DNA of 64,000 nucleotides, from NCBI GenBank assembly GCA_947044365.1, contig OX345636.1, positions 56,771,746-56,835,745 on the forward strand. Direction: 5' to 3'. Position 1 is the first letter of the stretch. Each line of letters begins with the position of its first letter. The notes under the pieces were generated by a model. It did no database searches and was not told the origin of the DNA. It saw nothing but the letters and a program-made list of their open reading frames with translations. The position numbers were made by a program, and so were the translations under genes. This document shows, piece by piece, positions 20,601-29,425 of this stretch. Source of the DNA: Petrosia ficiformis (lineage: Eukaryota > Porifera > Demospongiae > Haplosclerida > Petrosiidae).

Positions 20601-22908
20601 TATAATTATATATTTTTTCATGTGTCCACTTGTGCAAGTATGTGTTGTGTACGTAGATAATGAAGTTGCGTCATTCCCGGGGGACTCGGTCAATTAATGG
20701 GTGTGGTGCGTAAAAGAACGCGCGCTCGAGCTCTACAGACCAGCAGAAAGAAAGCTACTTGTAGCTATGTAGCTTACGCAGAAACTGGAACTAATAGCTA
20801 GTTATTCTGCCTGAAATATATTTCTAAAGTTCTACAAGGTCCTTTGAAAGTTCAGGAGAGTAGGTAATCAAAATAATAACTGTAATAAGCTGTTGTCTTT
20901 CATGCTTGATAAAGTCAGCCATGATTACTGAATGCTGGACACCACAAAGCATACTTTTATCTTCACTTAAATTTGTAAAGCAATCATAGGGATGTTTTTT
21001 TCTCTATATACACTTGTTTTTACATTTCTATAGTTTTAAAACATGTTTTGTAGTACATACAGCAGTTATAAAGAGCTTGCTGAAATATGCATGCTTCTCT
21101 AAATTTTAAAAACTTCATTCTTGAATGATTTTCCAGTTTAAATAGTGTTGAAGTTGAACTGTATTCCTAATAAAGGCACCACAAAATATTTTTAGCAAAA
21201 AAAAGGGCTCACACAATTAGCAGCAATCACAATATATATAGCAACACCCATATGTATATTCAAAGTAGTTAACTTATCAGTAGGGACATGCACATTACGC
21301 TGGCATTACTTTCAACATGATAGGTTTACCAAAGCAAGAAGCATACGCCAGCATAATTAAATATGGAATGTAAACTTTGTAGTCAAAATACCTTTTAACA
21401 AAGGTCATGGGGTCACATACTTAACTATAACATGCAACTAATGTTATATTCATGTGAGGATCTTCACCTGATTTAAGCCTATTGAGAACAATGGTTGCTA
21501 ATTCCTCTATTTGGTGTGTGATTTACAATAACATCGTCTCTCCAGCTAAGATACTGTAAATAGGATACAGCCTGCCCAGAGGTGTTATAATTATTACACT
21601 ATATTATATTCTATAGTACAAGTTCCTGGTGATTCTGGTATACCTGATAATATATATACTGGTGAAGTATATTATGAGACAATAGGAAGTAACAAATGGA
21701 TAATGAGATTCAGTATTATTCAAAATATTAAAGTATTCTTACAAGTGAGTTAAGTTATAATAATATAATTATTAATGTACTCTAATATCTTATTATTAGT
21801 ATATGAAAGATAATCATCCTAATACAATTGAAGATGAGATCATTAGGTTTTCATTTCTGGATCCAGTAAATGGATATATTGAACTTGATACTATTAGTAT
21901 GGAACAAGTAGTTTGTAGAGGATGGAGTATTGAACCTCACAAGGAACCTCTCATAGTAAGTTAATATATTGTTAATAATTCATTTGAAACATTACACATA
22001 ATGTATGTATCGAAAATGTCATCATTTCAATACTGTCATTTAGCTGAGGAAGAGAGATGCTGATCTCTTTGGCTCAAAAGATGTCGATCTTCCAATTCCT
22101 CCATCTTGTCTGGTCACTGTATGGGCTGATGCATCTTGTGATCCTAAAACACGTTTGAGACATCCAGTAATACTAACTGGAATAGATTCTGATACAAGAA
22201 AAATATATATCAGTAGATTCCTTGAAACAATGGAAACTACTAACATTAGAGGTATGTATAGGATTATAATAATAATTATTATTATAATTATCCTTAGAAA
22301 ATCAACTCATTCGTTTTCATTCTACAGAATCTACTAGTAATACAAGATACAGACAAAACAGTATTACGCAACATCAAGCAACTACTAGTACATCTCATAC
22401 AGGTTAGGAATATTACTATAATAATACATGTACATAATTACATTATTCAAATATTATTGGTAGTTCCTACTTACTCATTGCTGTATGTAGTAGTGAATGG
22501 CTATAACTTGATGTTCTTATCGCTCATTTTTGTATATACACAGATACGGATAGATCTACTGTAGATACTAGTCAAGTGATAAAATGTATTGAACTAGTAA
22601 TGGAGAAGAATCATGCTAAACTATGTCGATTATTTAAAGGTTCATTGAAAACTCTTGCTGATGAATTATTAGAAGCTGGTATTATACCTCGTCATGTCCA
22701 GACAAATCCTACAGATGATACTATTATTAACTGTTTCTTATCTGGTTTTGTATTCAAAGATGATCTAGAAGAGATTGAGGAATATTGTGTGAAATTCTTC
22801 AATGCTTTTTATGAAATCGGTGGTCAGTTCGTAGATGCAGCTAACAAGATAAAGAAATCCATACAAGATACAATTATAGATAAATCAGGAGTTCAGTTAA
22901 ATATATAA
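5645..22908 (+). CDS. Kelch - coiled coil - ZU5 - death-fold-like multidomain protein (24 exons, ~1310 aa)
   Basis: Reassembled from splice sites. Exons: 5645-5651, 5816-6361, 6419-6591, 7559-7750, 8445-8616, 17252-17446, 17501-17635, 17699-17821, 17880-17984, 18041-18127, 18458-18610, 18669-18884, 18938-19456, 19509-19601, 19670-19705, 19779-19859, 19925-19957, 20020-20067, 20129-20215, 21617-21744, 21800-21955, 22044-22251, 22328-22402, 22544-22908. Phases agree at every join and the total is 3933 nt, ending at TAA 22906-22908. Order of parts: Kelch propeller, coiled coil, ZU5, acidic linker, unknown middle domain, helical C-terminal domain. There is no signal peptide or membrane segment, so it is probably cytoplasmic. 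ZU5 plus death fold is known from UNC5, PIDD and ankyrins; an N-terminal Kelch propeller suggests a ligand-sensing adaptor (inference). The least certain points are the 7-nt first exon and the join across the 8.6-kb intron. Confidence 0.8.
7803..7932. mobile_element. palindromic MITE-like element in Kelch intron 4
   Basis: Inverted arms: ACCACGGCTTCGCGGTGTA..ACGACCAGAACTCC and GGAGTTCTGGTCGTATA..TACACCAAGAAGCCATGGT. A related hairpin (ends CTTCTTGGTGTATATGG / CCATATACACC..GTCATGG) lies at 17045-17164 in a later intron of the same gene. No coding capacity. Confidence 0.7.
7948..8242. mobile_element. TTAA-flanked MITE
   Basis: TTAA at both edges (7948-7951 and 8239-8242) with inverted ends CAAAAACATTCATTGCCC and GGGCCTTTGATGTTTTTG. 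It has no ORF. It sits beside the palindromic element in the same intron. Confidence 0.7.
8940..10160. repeat. TATG/TACA-rich degenerate simple repeat
   Basis: About 1.2 kb of imperfect ACATATATGTAC / TACGTAGGTACATA units inside the long intron 5 of the Kelch-ZU5 gene. Tyr/Ile/His-rich ORFs on both strands here are artefacts. Confidence 0.85.
10160..11189. other. intron filler 3' of the Helitron-like element
   Basis: Mostly AT-rich sequence with a TATG microsatellite at 10680-10750. A 21-codon ATG frame at 10889-10954 (MEEDVGMLKPKKHANKVWRL..) is too short to call. It may be the tail of the adjacent element. Confidence 0.4.
11190..11307. repeat. minisatellite, ~24-bp GGTCCTAGTGGACTCCTA unit
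   Basis: Five imperfect copies of GGTCCTAGTGGACTCCTAATTG-like units. This is a G+C-richer patch at the 3' side of the Helitron-like element; it could be part of that element's end. Confidence 0.9.
11470..12320 (-). pseudogene. OTU cysteine protease domain of Helitron-like element (broken)
   Basis: Downstream of the helicase, a basic linker leads to GDGNCLF (11862-11842), the OTU catalytic Asp/Cys motif. This is followed in other frames by ITGSEEQHMAVRTAT (about 11825-11785) and WDTKIEMFTFVHLLQT, then the His motif NHFEVVRS near 11490. At least two frame changes separate the Cys and His parts. OTU proteases are deubiquitinase-like domains carried by some Helitrons. Confidence 0.75.
12300..14815 (-). 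pseudogene. PIF1-type helicase of Helitron-like element (broken)
   Basis: Read from 14815 downwards. CKFGFPCRVCES and LMLWQANMDIQFVAE, then HYVSGYVTKAE, are the conserved pre-helicase segment of Helitron-like PIF1 proteins. Walker A is VSGVGGTGKSFL (about 13550-13515), Walker B is IIIIDEVSMVS (about 13290-13258), GARVMLRRNLDTKSGLVNGA lies at about 12665-12605, and MAYVALSIVRSLSGLRMVAF at 12385-12326 is the C-terminal helicase motif. Lesions: in-frame TGA near 14715, frameshifts near 14350, 13550 and 13470, TAA at 13202-13204, and TAA plus a frameshift between 12476 and 12386. Helicase activity would have driven rolling-circle transposition. Confidence 0.85.
15280..15600 (-). repeat. coding repeat Y-R-A-N-T-x-K-F-K-A-L-S in Helitron-like N-terminal region
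   Basis: The - strand frame holds about four imperfect copies of a roughly 18-residue, Lys-rich unit (YRANTDKFKALS type). At DNA level this is an alternation of AGAGCCTTGAATTTGTC and ATTAGCTCTATAG. Basic short repeats of this kind precede the helicase in related elements. Confidence 0.7.
15700..16340. other. no supported gene
   Basis: An AT-rich stretch. A short patch with ATGCGCATGC/GCGCATG palindromes (about 16215-16262) lies upstream of a small ORF at 16347. Confidence 0.4.
16347..16481 (+). CDS. small ORF, 44 codons, unrecognised
   Basis: ATG at 16347 in a good context (CAACAATGG) opens MASSRRDIISGVVETLFSIL and continues, hydrophobic and acidic, to TAA 16479-16481. It sits within the long intron 5 of the Kelch-ZU5 gene, same strand. 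It could be a nested gene start, an exon of a mobile element, or chance. Confidence 0.2.
   Translation: MASSRRDIISGVVETLFSILSGDIISILVDHNFTMNVIGMVLES
17045..17164. mobile_element. palindromic MITE-like hairpin
   Basis: Arms CTTGGTGTATATGGCGAATATAAGACCT and GAGGTCTTATATTCCCCATATACACCTCG are inverted copies. Related to 7803-7932. It ends 87 bp before exon 6 of the Kelch-ZU5 gene. Confidence 0.7.
17252..18884 (+). CDS. coiled-coil module (exons 6-12)
   Basis: Seven exons (195, 135, 123, 105, 87, 153 and 216 nt), each entered and left in phase 1, encode about residues 364-701. Composition is Glu/Lys/Gln/Leu-rich with heptad-like spacing, e.g. ELQSMLEMKEAKLESLQE and KLQSMLEMKEERMKELES. These last two come from neighbouring exons (17880-17984 and 18041-18127) and are clearly duplicates of each other. 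This region probably mediates oligomerisation. The first exon could start at 17252 (fits phase 1 from exon 5) or, less well, at 17259. Donors are mostly GTAAGT/GTTAGT-like; introns are 54-330 bp. Confidence 0.8.
18938..19456 (+). CDS. ZU5 domain exon (exon 13)
   Basis: This 519-nt exon (about residues 702-874) has the ZU5 pattern. Examples are LDWGDYGFKMYFPEGTIPP near its start, which matches the family's G..I.IPEGA(I)P-type strand, then SALYVISFPEEFLQPVKLHI and an aromatic-rich strand region to about 19330. ZU5 is a beta-sandwich found in ZO-1, UNC5, ankyrin and PIDD, and in the last three it is coupled to a death domain. The exon closes with an acidic Ser-rich stretch (SSDEEENLSSDPPSDSE), the start of the linker encoded by the following mini-exons. 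Confidence 0.85.
19509..20215 (+). CDS. acidic Ser/Thr-rich linker, six mini-exons (14-19)
   Basis: Exons 19509-19601, 19670-19705, 19779-19859, 19925-19957, 20020-20067 and 20129-20215 (93, 36, 81, 33, 48 and 87 nt) are all phase 1-1 with good acceptors and donors. They encode a low-complexity linker, e.g. DDDESIDNDQSNTDSSSDSS and repeated TETQ phrases. Exons as short as 33 nt would be missed by ORF-based gene finding. The symmetric phases mean any subset could be skipped without frameshift. Confidence 0.7.
20216..21616. other. long intron 19 of the Kelch-ZU5 gene
   Basis: 1.4 kb with no ORF of note. A GC-richer patch at 20650-20775 (CCCGGGGGACTC, GCGCGCTCGAGCTC) stands out from the AT-rich background and may be an old insertion. 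I see no clear transposon ends. Confidence 0.6.
21617..22251 (+). CDS. unrecognised middle domain (exons 20-22)
   Basis: Exons 21617-21744, 21800-21955 and 22044-22251 encode about residues 1001-1164, a globular, mixed alpha/beta-looking region. Strings include YYETIGSNKWIMRFSIIQNI, RGWSIEPHKEPLI and LPIPPSCLVTVWADASCDPK. Its position between ZU5 and the C-terminal helical domain is where UPA domains sit in UNC5 and PIDD, but I cannot show UPA similarity by eye. Introns here switch from phase 1 to phase 0, suggesting an origin distinct from the preceding exon series. Exon calls are good; domain identity is unknown. Confidence 0.75.
22328..22908 (+). CDS. C-terminal linker and death-fold/CARD-like helical domain (exons 23-24)
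   Basis: Exon 22328-22402 is a Ser/Thr/Gln linker. The last exon, 22544-22908, encodes 121 residues that look all-helical: KNHAKLCRLF, LKTLADELLEAGIIP, NCFLSGFVFKDDLEEIEEYC, and a final amphipathic helix to about residue 1300. The order (residue-rich first helix, D-L-L-E-A-G-I-I turn, later acidic helix) resembles CARD/death folds, fitting the ZU5 partner logic. Subfamily assignment needs a profile search. The stop is TAA 22906-22908. Confidence 0.7.
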
Positions 22909-23556
22909 TACATCTATTAGTTTAGTTTAGTAAACATGTTATATTATGTGAAGTATCTTTTTTGATATCCTGTTTGATTATGTGTGGGTGGTGAATTAAC
23001 TTAGCTTGGGAATGAGGCTGTATTGTCAACCATGTGCTTCATAGAGAAGAATGAAGATGAAGTGTGTGTGTCACTACAGATTAATTTGGTTCATAAAGAA
23101 TAGGTTATTAGTATTGATGATTATCAACAGGTTATTCCAATATATCTGATATCATAGTATTATCTAGCTGTCTATCGATTCATTTCTTTATATATCTTTT
23201 TATCTGTCTTTCTCAGTATTGCAACGTGTTAGTAGAGAGTATCATACCAAACAACTAAAGAAGTGTTATAGTATTATATGTTTCCACAAGCTTCATTTTT
23301 GAACCTTGATTGTTGCTACAGCAACGCAACATGGTACACAATCCAACAGTGATCATTGGAACTATACTCATACAAAGATTGTAAGTTATGTATGGCATTG
23401 CCAAGTCAACAATCAATCTATCCATCAAGTCATTCGTCTACTGCATCTATTGATTCATCTCTCAGCATCTATTCATCTATTTATCCATTTATTCACACAC
23501 GTACACAATGTGTACATTTGTATGTATTAGTGGATGATATTGGGTACATGTATATG
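22909..23556. other. 3' flank/UTR of the Kelch-ZU5 gene
   Basis: Contains the block at 22976-23022 that matches 1855-1906 downstream of the death-fold exon. The rest is AT-rich with CATCTATT-type simple sequence at 23400-23490. Confidence 0.6.
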
Positions 23557-24187
23557 TTAACCCTTTGAGCGCGATGCGCATATATATATGCTTAGCTTTC
23601 CCTTTAATTAAACGCGACGCGCATATATATATGCGCATAAAGTCATAGCGACTTCAAACAAGCCTTAAAGTATTTTAGAACTGTTTCAAACTTTCCATAC
23701 ATCTGTATCTGGCTTATAACTAAGTACCTACCAAGTTTTAACAACTGTGTTACTTCCATGAAAGACTGTGAGCAGACAGACTCAACAAAGGAGACGGTCA
23801 ACGCCCACCTTTCTAGAAAGTGAACGCTTGTCCTGACTTACCTGCTGGGAATAGCTAGCTATAACTTACACTGTAGCTGGAGGAGACATCTAGCTTCTGT
23901 AGAATCACTTCATTTGGGGCGTGCATACAAGTGTGTAGATACAAAAGCCAAATCTCGAGCAACAACAAAAACGGTAAAAATTATGAAGGAATTGAGATGA
24001 AGCCATCTGATAATATTGTGGGTTTTTTAATCAAAACTTCCTGTTCTATAATTAGATTTTGTTTATTTATAGAATTGATAGCCATAACAACGTTACAGAG
24101 CTAATCAAGCTTATGAATAAGTCATTATTACACCATCCACGTTTAGTACATAGTAACATTAATAAACTAACGCGTTCAAAGGGTTAA
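23557..24187. mobile_element. TTAA-flanked non-autonomous element, CCCTTTGA termini
   Basis: TTAA 23557-23560 and 24184-24187 enclose CCCTTTGAGCGCGATGCG and CGCGTTCAAAGGG inverted ends, followed inside by two copies of GCGCATATATATATGC. No ORF. The TTAA duplication points to piggyBac-type mobilisation. Confidence 0.8.
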
Positions 24188-24374
24188 TGTATACATGTAT
24201 ACTACTATATGTGAGATTGAAGGTAACTGAAAACAGGAACAGGAACACAGCATAATGCAGAATTATTAACCCTTTAACAACCATGAACATATTTTACGTT
24301 ATGTAATTAGGAGCACTGAAATATCAAAAATGCTTGAATGGGTTTCAAAGGTTCCAGTTTTGAACTCTTGATAT

Positions 24375-25006
24375 TAAGATTGAGCGATTACTATTTTTTT
24401 GAGCATCACAAGTATTGATGGTATAAATAATCATGATTTTCGATTATACCACAATCATGATATGCAAAATATGCATTTGCATAATGCAATACAGTACAAT
24501 GATAAAACTCTTAAAATAATATAAAACTTATAAAATGATCATGTTAAGTAACTATTATGAATTATTCAAAATTGAAGGTACATGTAGAATAACTATTGTT
24601 TGACTTGCTCTATTAAGTTGTCTGCTAAAAAGTAAAACATATTTACATTTACTGAGCCTGGCGAAATTCCTGCCTGTGCGCTTCTTCCAGATGATTCCAC
24701 ATGTTAGTAGTATTTCCAGTAAAAGCGAAATTACTAGAACAAAGCTTATTGTCTTCTTATCAGCTTCAATTATTTTACCTTTCCTACTTGGAAATCTAAA
24801 GAGATTACAAACGAAACTCATTACTACTTGTAATAAAAAAAGTTGTATATGGCCACTCAACACCATTTTCCAACTCATCAACAATCATGTGTGGTGGTTT
24901 GCAATAGTTGACATGTGTTGACATTGCGATGTTGTAATGCAGGACATCACAATCGCGTTTATTTGAAAAAATCGTGATTTATCGCAAAACCAGTCAGCCC
25001 AGCCCT
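24375..25006 (-). mobile_element. degraded hAT element with BED zinc-finger remnant
   Basis: The right end reads, on the - strand, TAGGGCTGGGCTGACTGG followed by GATAAATCACGATTTTT, a typical hAT-type terminus; the left end near 24377 (TGAGCGATTAC) is eroded. On the - strand around 24740-24660, a frameshifted frame gives KLCSSNFAFTGNTTNMWNHL and then EEAHR, the second half of a BED zinc finger, so this was once an autonomous element. ORFs on either strand are broken. Confidence 0.6.
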
Positions 25007-25008
25007 AC

Positions 25009-25179
25009 TTGACACATTCAACCAAATTTCTACACAATACAGTTCACTACATGTGCTTTAATACAGTGCTAAAATCCAAAGTTGTAAGGGATGAAATTAA
25101 CAAAGACACTTTCCTTCAACTAGCAAAGCATGAGTTTTGTATCTTTGATGACTTTTTAGAAGATTCTCTGTCTAACTAA
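25009..25179 (+). CDS. candidate coding segment, unrecognised
   Basis: An open frame of 56 codons to TAA 25177-25179 contains VLKSKVVRDEINKDTFLQLA and KHEFCIFDDFLEDSLSN. Composition is protein-like rather than AT-random. It begins directly at the edge of the degraded hAT element, so an upstream part may have been cut off by that insertion. No homologue recognised. Confidence 0.25.
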   Translation: MTHSTKFLHNTVHYMCFNTVLKSKVVRDEINKDTFLQLAKHEFCIFDDFLEDSLSN

Positions 25180-25496
25180 GTAACTTAAAGTCTGTGTTGC
25201 TTAAAAAAGGAAGAAGCTAACTAAAGGTATGGGCATTGCTCTTGGGAATACCAAATTTTTAAACACTCACCATATGACTTTCTTAACAACTTTTCTTTAT
25301 ATGTGGCACCCACACATTTTACTTGAAATGGGTTCTGTTACATACCGTTCCTGGTCCCTATGTTCCTGGTTTCACAGTCACCCTGTGATTAGTGATGTAC
25401 ATGTAGACATGCATAAGTACTGTGTGTGTGAATGTGTGTGTACATATAGGTTGAATGTATGGTATTGTATTTGTATACATGTACATGTGTTTGGGA

Positions 25497-25748
25497 TAGT
25501 GATATGAGATTTTACCGCTATTCTGATAAACCGATAATTACTTTAGGTATGTACCGATAACTGATACTGATCCGATATTATATCTACCTTCCGGTTACTT
25601 ATTTATAAAAGCAATTAATGATGTTAGAAATGACAATACTGGTACACTTTTTATGTTACATCTTTCAGAAATAACTGATACCGATAACAAAAATAATTAC
25701 CGATTATGATTGATACCGATTACCGATTCGATTATCAATGCATCACTA
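25497..25748. mobile_element. hAT-type MITE with 8-bp target-site duplication
   Basis: GTTTGGGA at 25489-25496 is repeated at 25749-25756. The element between has inverted ends TAGTGAT..A and TGCATCACTA and is rich in ACCGATA motifs. A 5' part of the same family is at 30543-30735. Confidence 0.85.
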
Positions 25749-25849
25749 GTTTGGGATAGATAGAAGGTGATATATATTATACATGTAGTATATATGCCTC
25801 TATGTACATGTACATGTGTGTTATTAATCTTGTAAATTGATCTTTTCAG

Positions 25850-26872
25850 ATATTTTCGTTTACATTTCTTTCTCTTGTGTTGTGATCAAATGTTCAGTAT
25901 TAACATTAAAAGATGAATTAATGACTGATATTGAACTTGTAAGTTTTATTTCATTATGAAATCATAAACTTCAATATAAATGGCATCCAATCTTTTTTTT
26001 TTTACTGAGGGGGTTTCCCAATCACAAATGTTTGAAAACCAATCAACATAATTAAGTCTGAAACATGAAATATTCTTGTATCATTGTGTCCCCTATCCTC
26101 TCCCCTAGTTACTATATGATTATATACCACACAAACATTTATAATGTGTTTATACATGTACATATGTACATGTGCATATGTATGTACATGTACATATGTA
26201 CATGTATATTATCTGCTTGTGCATGTACATGTAAATATAGTAATATAGTTACTATATGACCACACTAAAATTTCCAATGTGTTTATACATGTACATATCT
26301 GCATGTATATTATCTACATGTACATGTACATGTAAATATAGTAACTGCATGATACTTGTCAAATTATATTATTATACATGTACATGCACATGTATATGGT
26401 ATGAATCTATACAAGTGGGTATGTTACTATATATACATGTACATGTGGGTATGTTTTAGTAATTTTATAAGCCATTGTGGCTGCTTGTTTGTTGTGTTTG
26501 TTTGTTAATCATTTTTATACCTTTTGCTAGCATGCTAGACATGATTTTTCATGTACATAGTAATCCATACTAGTGAATATGTTACTATACTTACTATACA
26601 TGTACATGTCATAGTCTTCAACTAGGTTATGGATTTCTCCATATTTAGTAATGCAGACTTTTAATTATCAAAACCACACCTATTATAAATTTTAATTATA
26701 TGGCTGTGTTAATTACTAGTACTAGTGTGCCTGACTGTGAGACTAACAGCAGCTCATCTGAATGTACCAAAGGTACGAAGCCTTTCAGTCTCACCCTCCA
26801 TTTAAAAGACAATATAAATCTGTAAGTGACATGGGGAAGTTTAAAAATAGCTGGAATTTACCACCACAAATT
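25850..26872 (+). CDS. two phase-compatible candidate exons (25850-25938, 26789-26872)
   Basis: The first exon has acceptor TCTTTTCAG and donor GTAAGT and encodes 29 codons (hydrophobic, then VLTLKDELMTDIEL) leaving in phase 0. The second has acceptor CCTTTCAG and donor GTAAGT and encodes 28 codons (SHPPFKRQYKSV, then MGKFKNSWNLPPQI), phase 0 to 0. They join without a stop. Earlier and later exons were not found and I do not recognise the peptide. The intron holds ACATGT simple repeats. Confidence 0.3.
26130..26460. repeat. ACATGT/TACATG simple repeat
   Basis: Degenerate (TACATG)n with two half-similar units of about 165 bp. The same motif recurs at 27290-27560. Confidence 0.8.
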
Positions 26873-28359
26873 GTAAGTAAACGAGTTTGTTGAGTATTAA
26901 TATTAGATTTGAAAGTTTTATTTCAAATAAACCAGAATACTAATGATTACAGCAAAAATAATCTACTTTTATAACAAATAAATGCAAATAAAGCAGAATT
27001 AAAACAAGTTAATACAAGAATATAAAACATGTTAAACAAGTATAGTAGACAAAAACTTGTCTACGCTTAGGTGGCATCCTGTAATCAAAATTAGAACAAT
27101 AGGTAAGTATTTCACGGTCTGGTTACCCTGACCGATCATCAGCTGGTAAGGGCTGGTTTTCAAACAGTAATTGACCATTTGTATTATGAATCATTACACC
27201 ATTGTTATATATATTTTTAAAAATACCTAAATTGTAATAAAAATACTAATATTTTACTTATTTGTACTGATGTCAAAAAAGGAGATTCTGACATGTACAT
27301 AGTATATTGTATGAATCCTAGTGACTATACATGTACATGTTCATGCATACTATATACTGTTTGAAACCCTATTAGTGAATACAGTGTATATTACTATACT
27401 TACTGTCCATGTACATGTACATAGTATATTGTATGAATCCATACTACATCACTATATGAAGCCATTATAACTAACTTAATTACCATTTAAGAATAGGTCT
27501 AGCATTGAGGATTTTAACATGTACATGTATACATGTACATATATACATGTATGTACAATGTATTAGGGCTACAGTTAGTACCTGACTTTATTAAGTATAC
27601 ATACTATCACTGTACTTCCATTGAGTATAGTGTGCTGTAAGCAGAGGATTATAGATACAGCATGATTGATAATGATCATCATATTAATCTTGGGTTCTTA
27701 ATCTTGAGATGGCAAACACCTAGCTAGTGCTCTTTATCTAATCCTGGTGATTATACCTCTTTTTATATTAATTTTAGGTACTGATGTAGAGTTTTGAGAC
27801 AGAGTATGTAATGATTTTAATCAAAAAGCTCAATTAATTATAGTTTCCAGAACTAGTACTGATGAGTTTCAACAACAACAAAATCGAGATCTTGAGGATA
27901 GCTCAGGTAAAAAAATAAATTAATTATTATCAGGTACTGTTTATTATTAATATCAGGTCTCAGGATTTGAGGTTTTGTCTTTATCCTCGCCGCAAAGGAT
28001 AGGCGGAAGGGTATGGTAATCATGTTGTGTGTGTGTCTGTGTGTCAGCAAAGCACTGCACACATCTAAACATAACTATTACCTTTTTCATGACTATTGCT
28101 AGCAAAGCACTGCATCAAATCAGACACAATTAGTCCTGGCTGCAACATAGACCCCTGCCTCTAAGCAAGAAAGTTACTTTCTAGCTCCACCTATTTAAGG
28201 TCATGTTCTATGCACGTCATTTGCACATATGTAAGCCTTTTTCCCTATGTAGAATGTTTTACAGGACTCACGAGGACCTTCTTTCTTTTTGGAATAAAGC
28301 AGAGACTAAAATGTAAGACTTATAGAGATAAAATACACGTTTTTCAATATGGTTTTGTA
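26873..28359. other. no firm gene
   Basis: An AT-rich stretch. 27851-27906 has an acceptor (TTTCCAG) and donor (GTAAAA) around a frame reading TSTDEFQQQQNRDLEDSS, which could be a small exon in phase 2. 27960-28090 carries a GC-richer dispersed-repeat-like segment (CCTCGCCGCAAAGGATAGGC). Confidence 0.3.
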
Positions 28360-28929
28360 TTAACCCTTTCCCGACCACGGGCATTTTTGTTATTAACCCA
28401 AATTTAATTAAGAAATTTGTTGTGGGCGGAGCACTTAATATCTATATAACATTTTCAGCACTATAACTCTCATATTTTATAAGACTCAACATTCTGATTT
28501 ACTTTGTGGAAAGAAGAGTCTTTAACAAACTCATTGATGTAAAATTTATACTTCGCTATCAGCAGGAGAGAGAAAGGCGAACGTTTGTATGTATAGTAAT
28601 CGACGGGCAATGCCCACCTTTTGTATAGTCTGTATAATATACAGAAGACCTTCTAAGAAAGCCATTGATACCAAAAACATGCTTCGTTAGCAGCAGGAAA
28701 GCAGCAAGACGAGTGTTTGAATCTGTAATAGTCAACGGCGATGCCCATACTTAGCGTCTTTATCACTTTTGTTTAGCCTGGAATTTGATGTTTTCCCTAA
28801 TTTCAACTAACTAAATGTCTTTTTCATAGTGTGGGCTTGTTAGTTTCTTCTATACTTAAAGATTTTATCATATATTTGCCTTTTGGTAACAATGACGCGT
28901 TAAAGCGTCATTGGTCGGGAAAGGGTTAA
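28360..28929. mobile_element. TTAA-flanked non-autonomous element, CCCTTTCCCGACCA termini
   Basis: TTAA at both edges (28360-28363, 28926-28929) with perfect 14-bp inverted ends CCCTTTCCCGACCA / TGGTCGGGAAAGGG. The interior has two related segments (28490-28620 and 28630-28750, each with CTTCGTTAGCAG/CTTCGCTATCAG). No transposase. Confidence 0.85.
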
Positions 28930-29299
28930 AAAAGAATTGAGTTCAGTGGAATCACTCAGTCCTATTTGAGTTGATACTGTGATAGCAGAATCTTCATTCT
29001 TGACTTTTATTAATACTTTATACCTTTTGTACATGTATATCCATTGAACAATCTGAAGTTAACCGTTATATAACTCACACCAATAGTAATTAACAATGAT
29101 ATATACATATTTATGGTGTATTGTGTTTATATATAAATAATTTAGTTTTTATTTACACATGTGTAATATTACTTTGACAGGTACGCGAGGGTCCTGTCCC
29201 GACTGCGCACATCTTATATGTAATTATATTCATGAAAATTCATGTATCTAGCATGCTAGCAAAAGGCGCAAACAAACACACACACAACAAACAAACAAG

Positions 29300-29425
29300 C
29301 AGCCACAATGGCTTCATTAAACATTAGACCAGCCACTATGGCTTAGAAAAATATTCAGCCACAATGGCTTAGAAATATAATTACCAGCCACCATGGCTTA
29401 GAAAATAAGCAGCCACAATGGCATG
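29300..29425. repeat. CAGCCACAATGGCTTA repeats
   Basis: Five copies of (C)AGCCACNATGGCTTA-like units. The adjoining 29268-29313 is an inverted copy of 26470-26508 (ACAAACAAGCAGCCACAATGG). Confidence 0.75.

Noticed and set aside
27160..27570. Possible regulatory ACATGTACATGT clusters
   Set aside because: The same hexamer repeat occurs throughout the window in many arrays, so there is no reason to see a specific site here.
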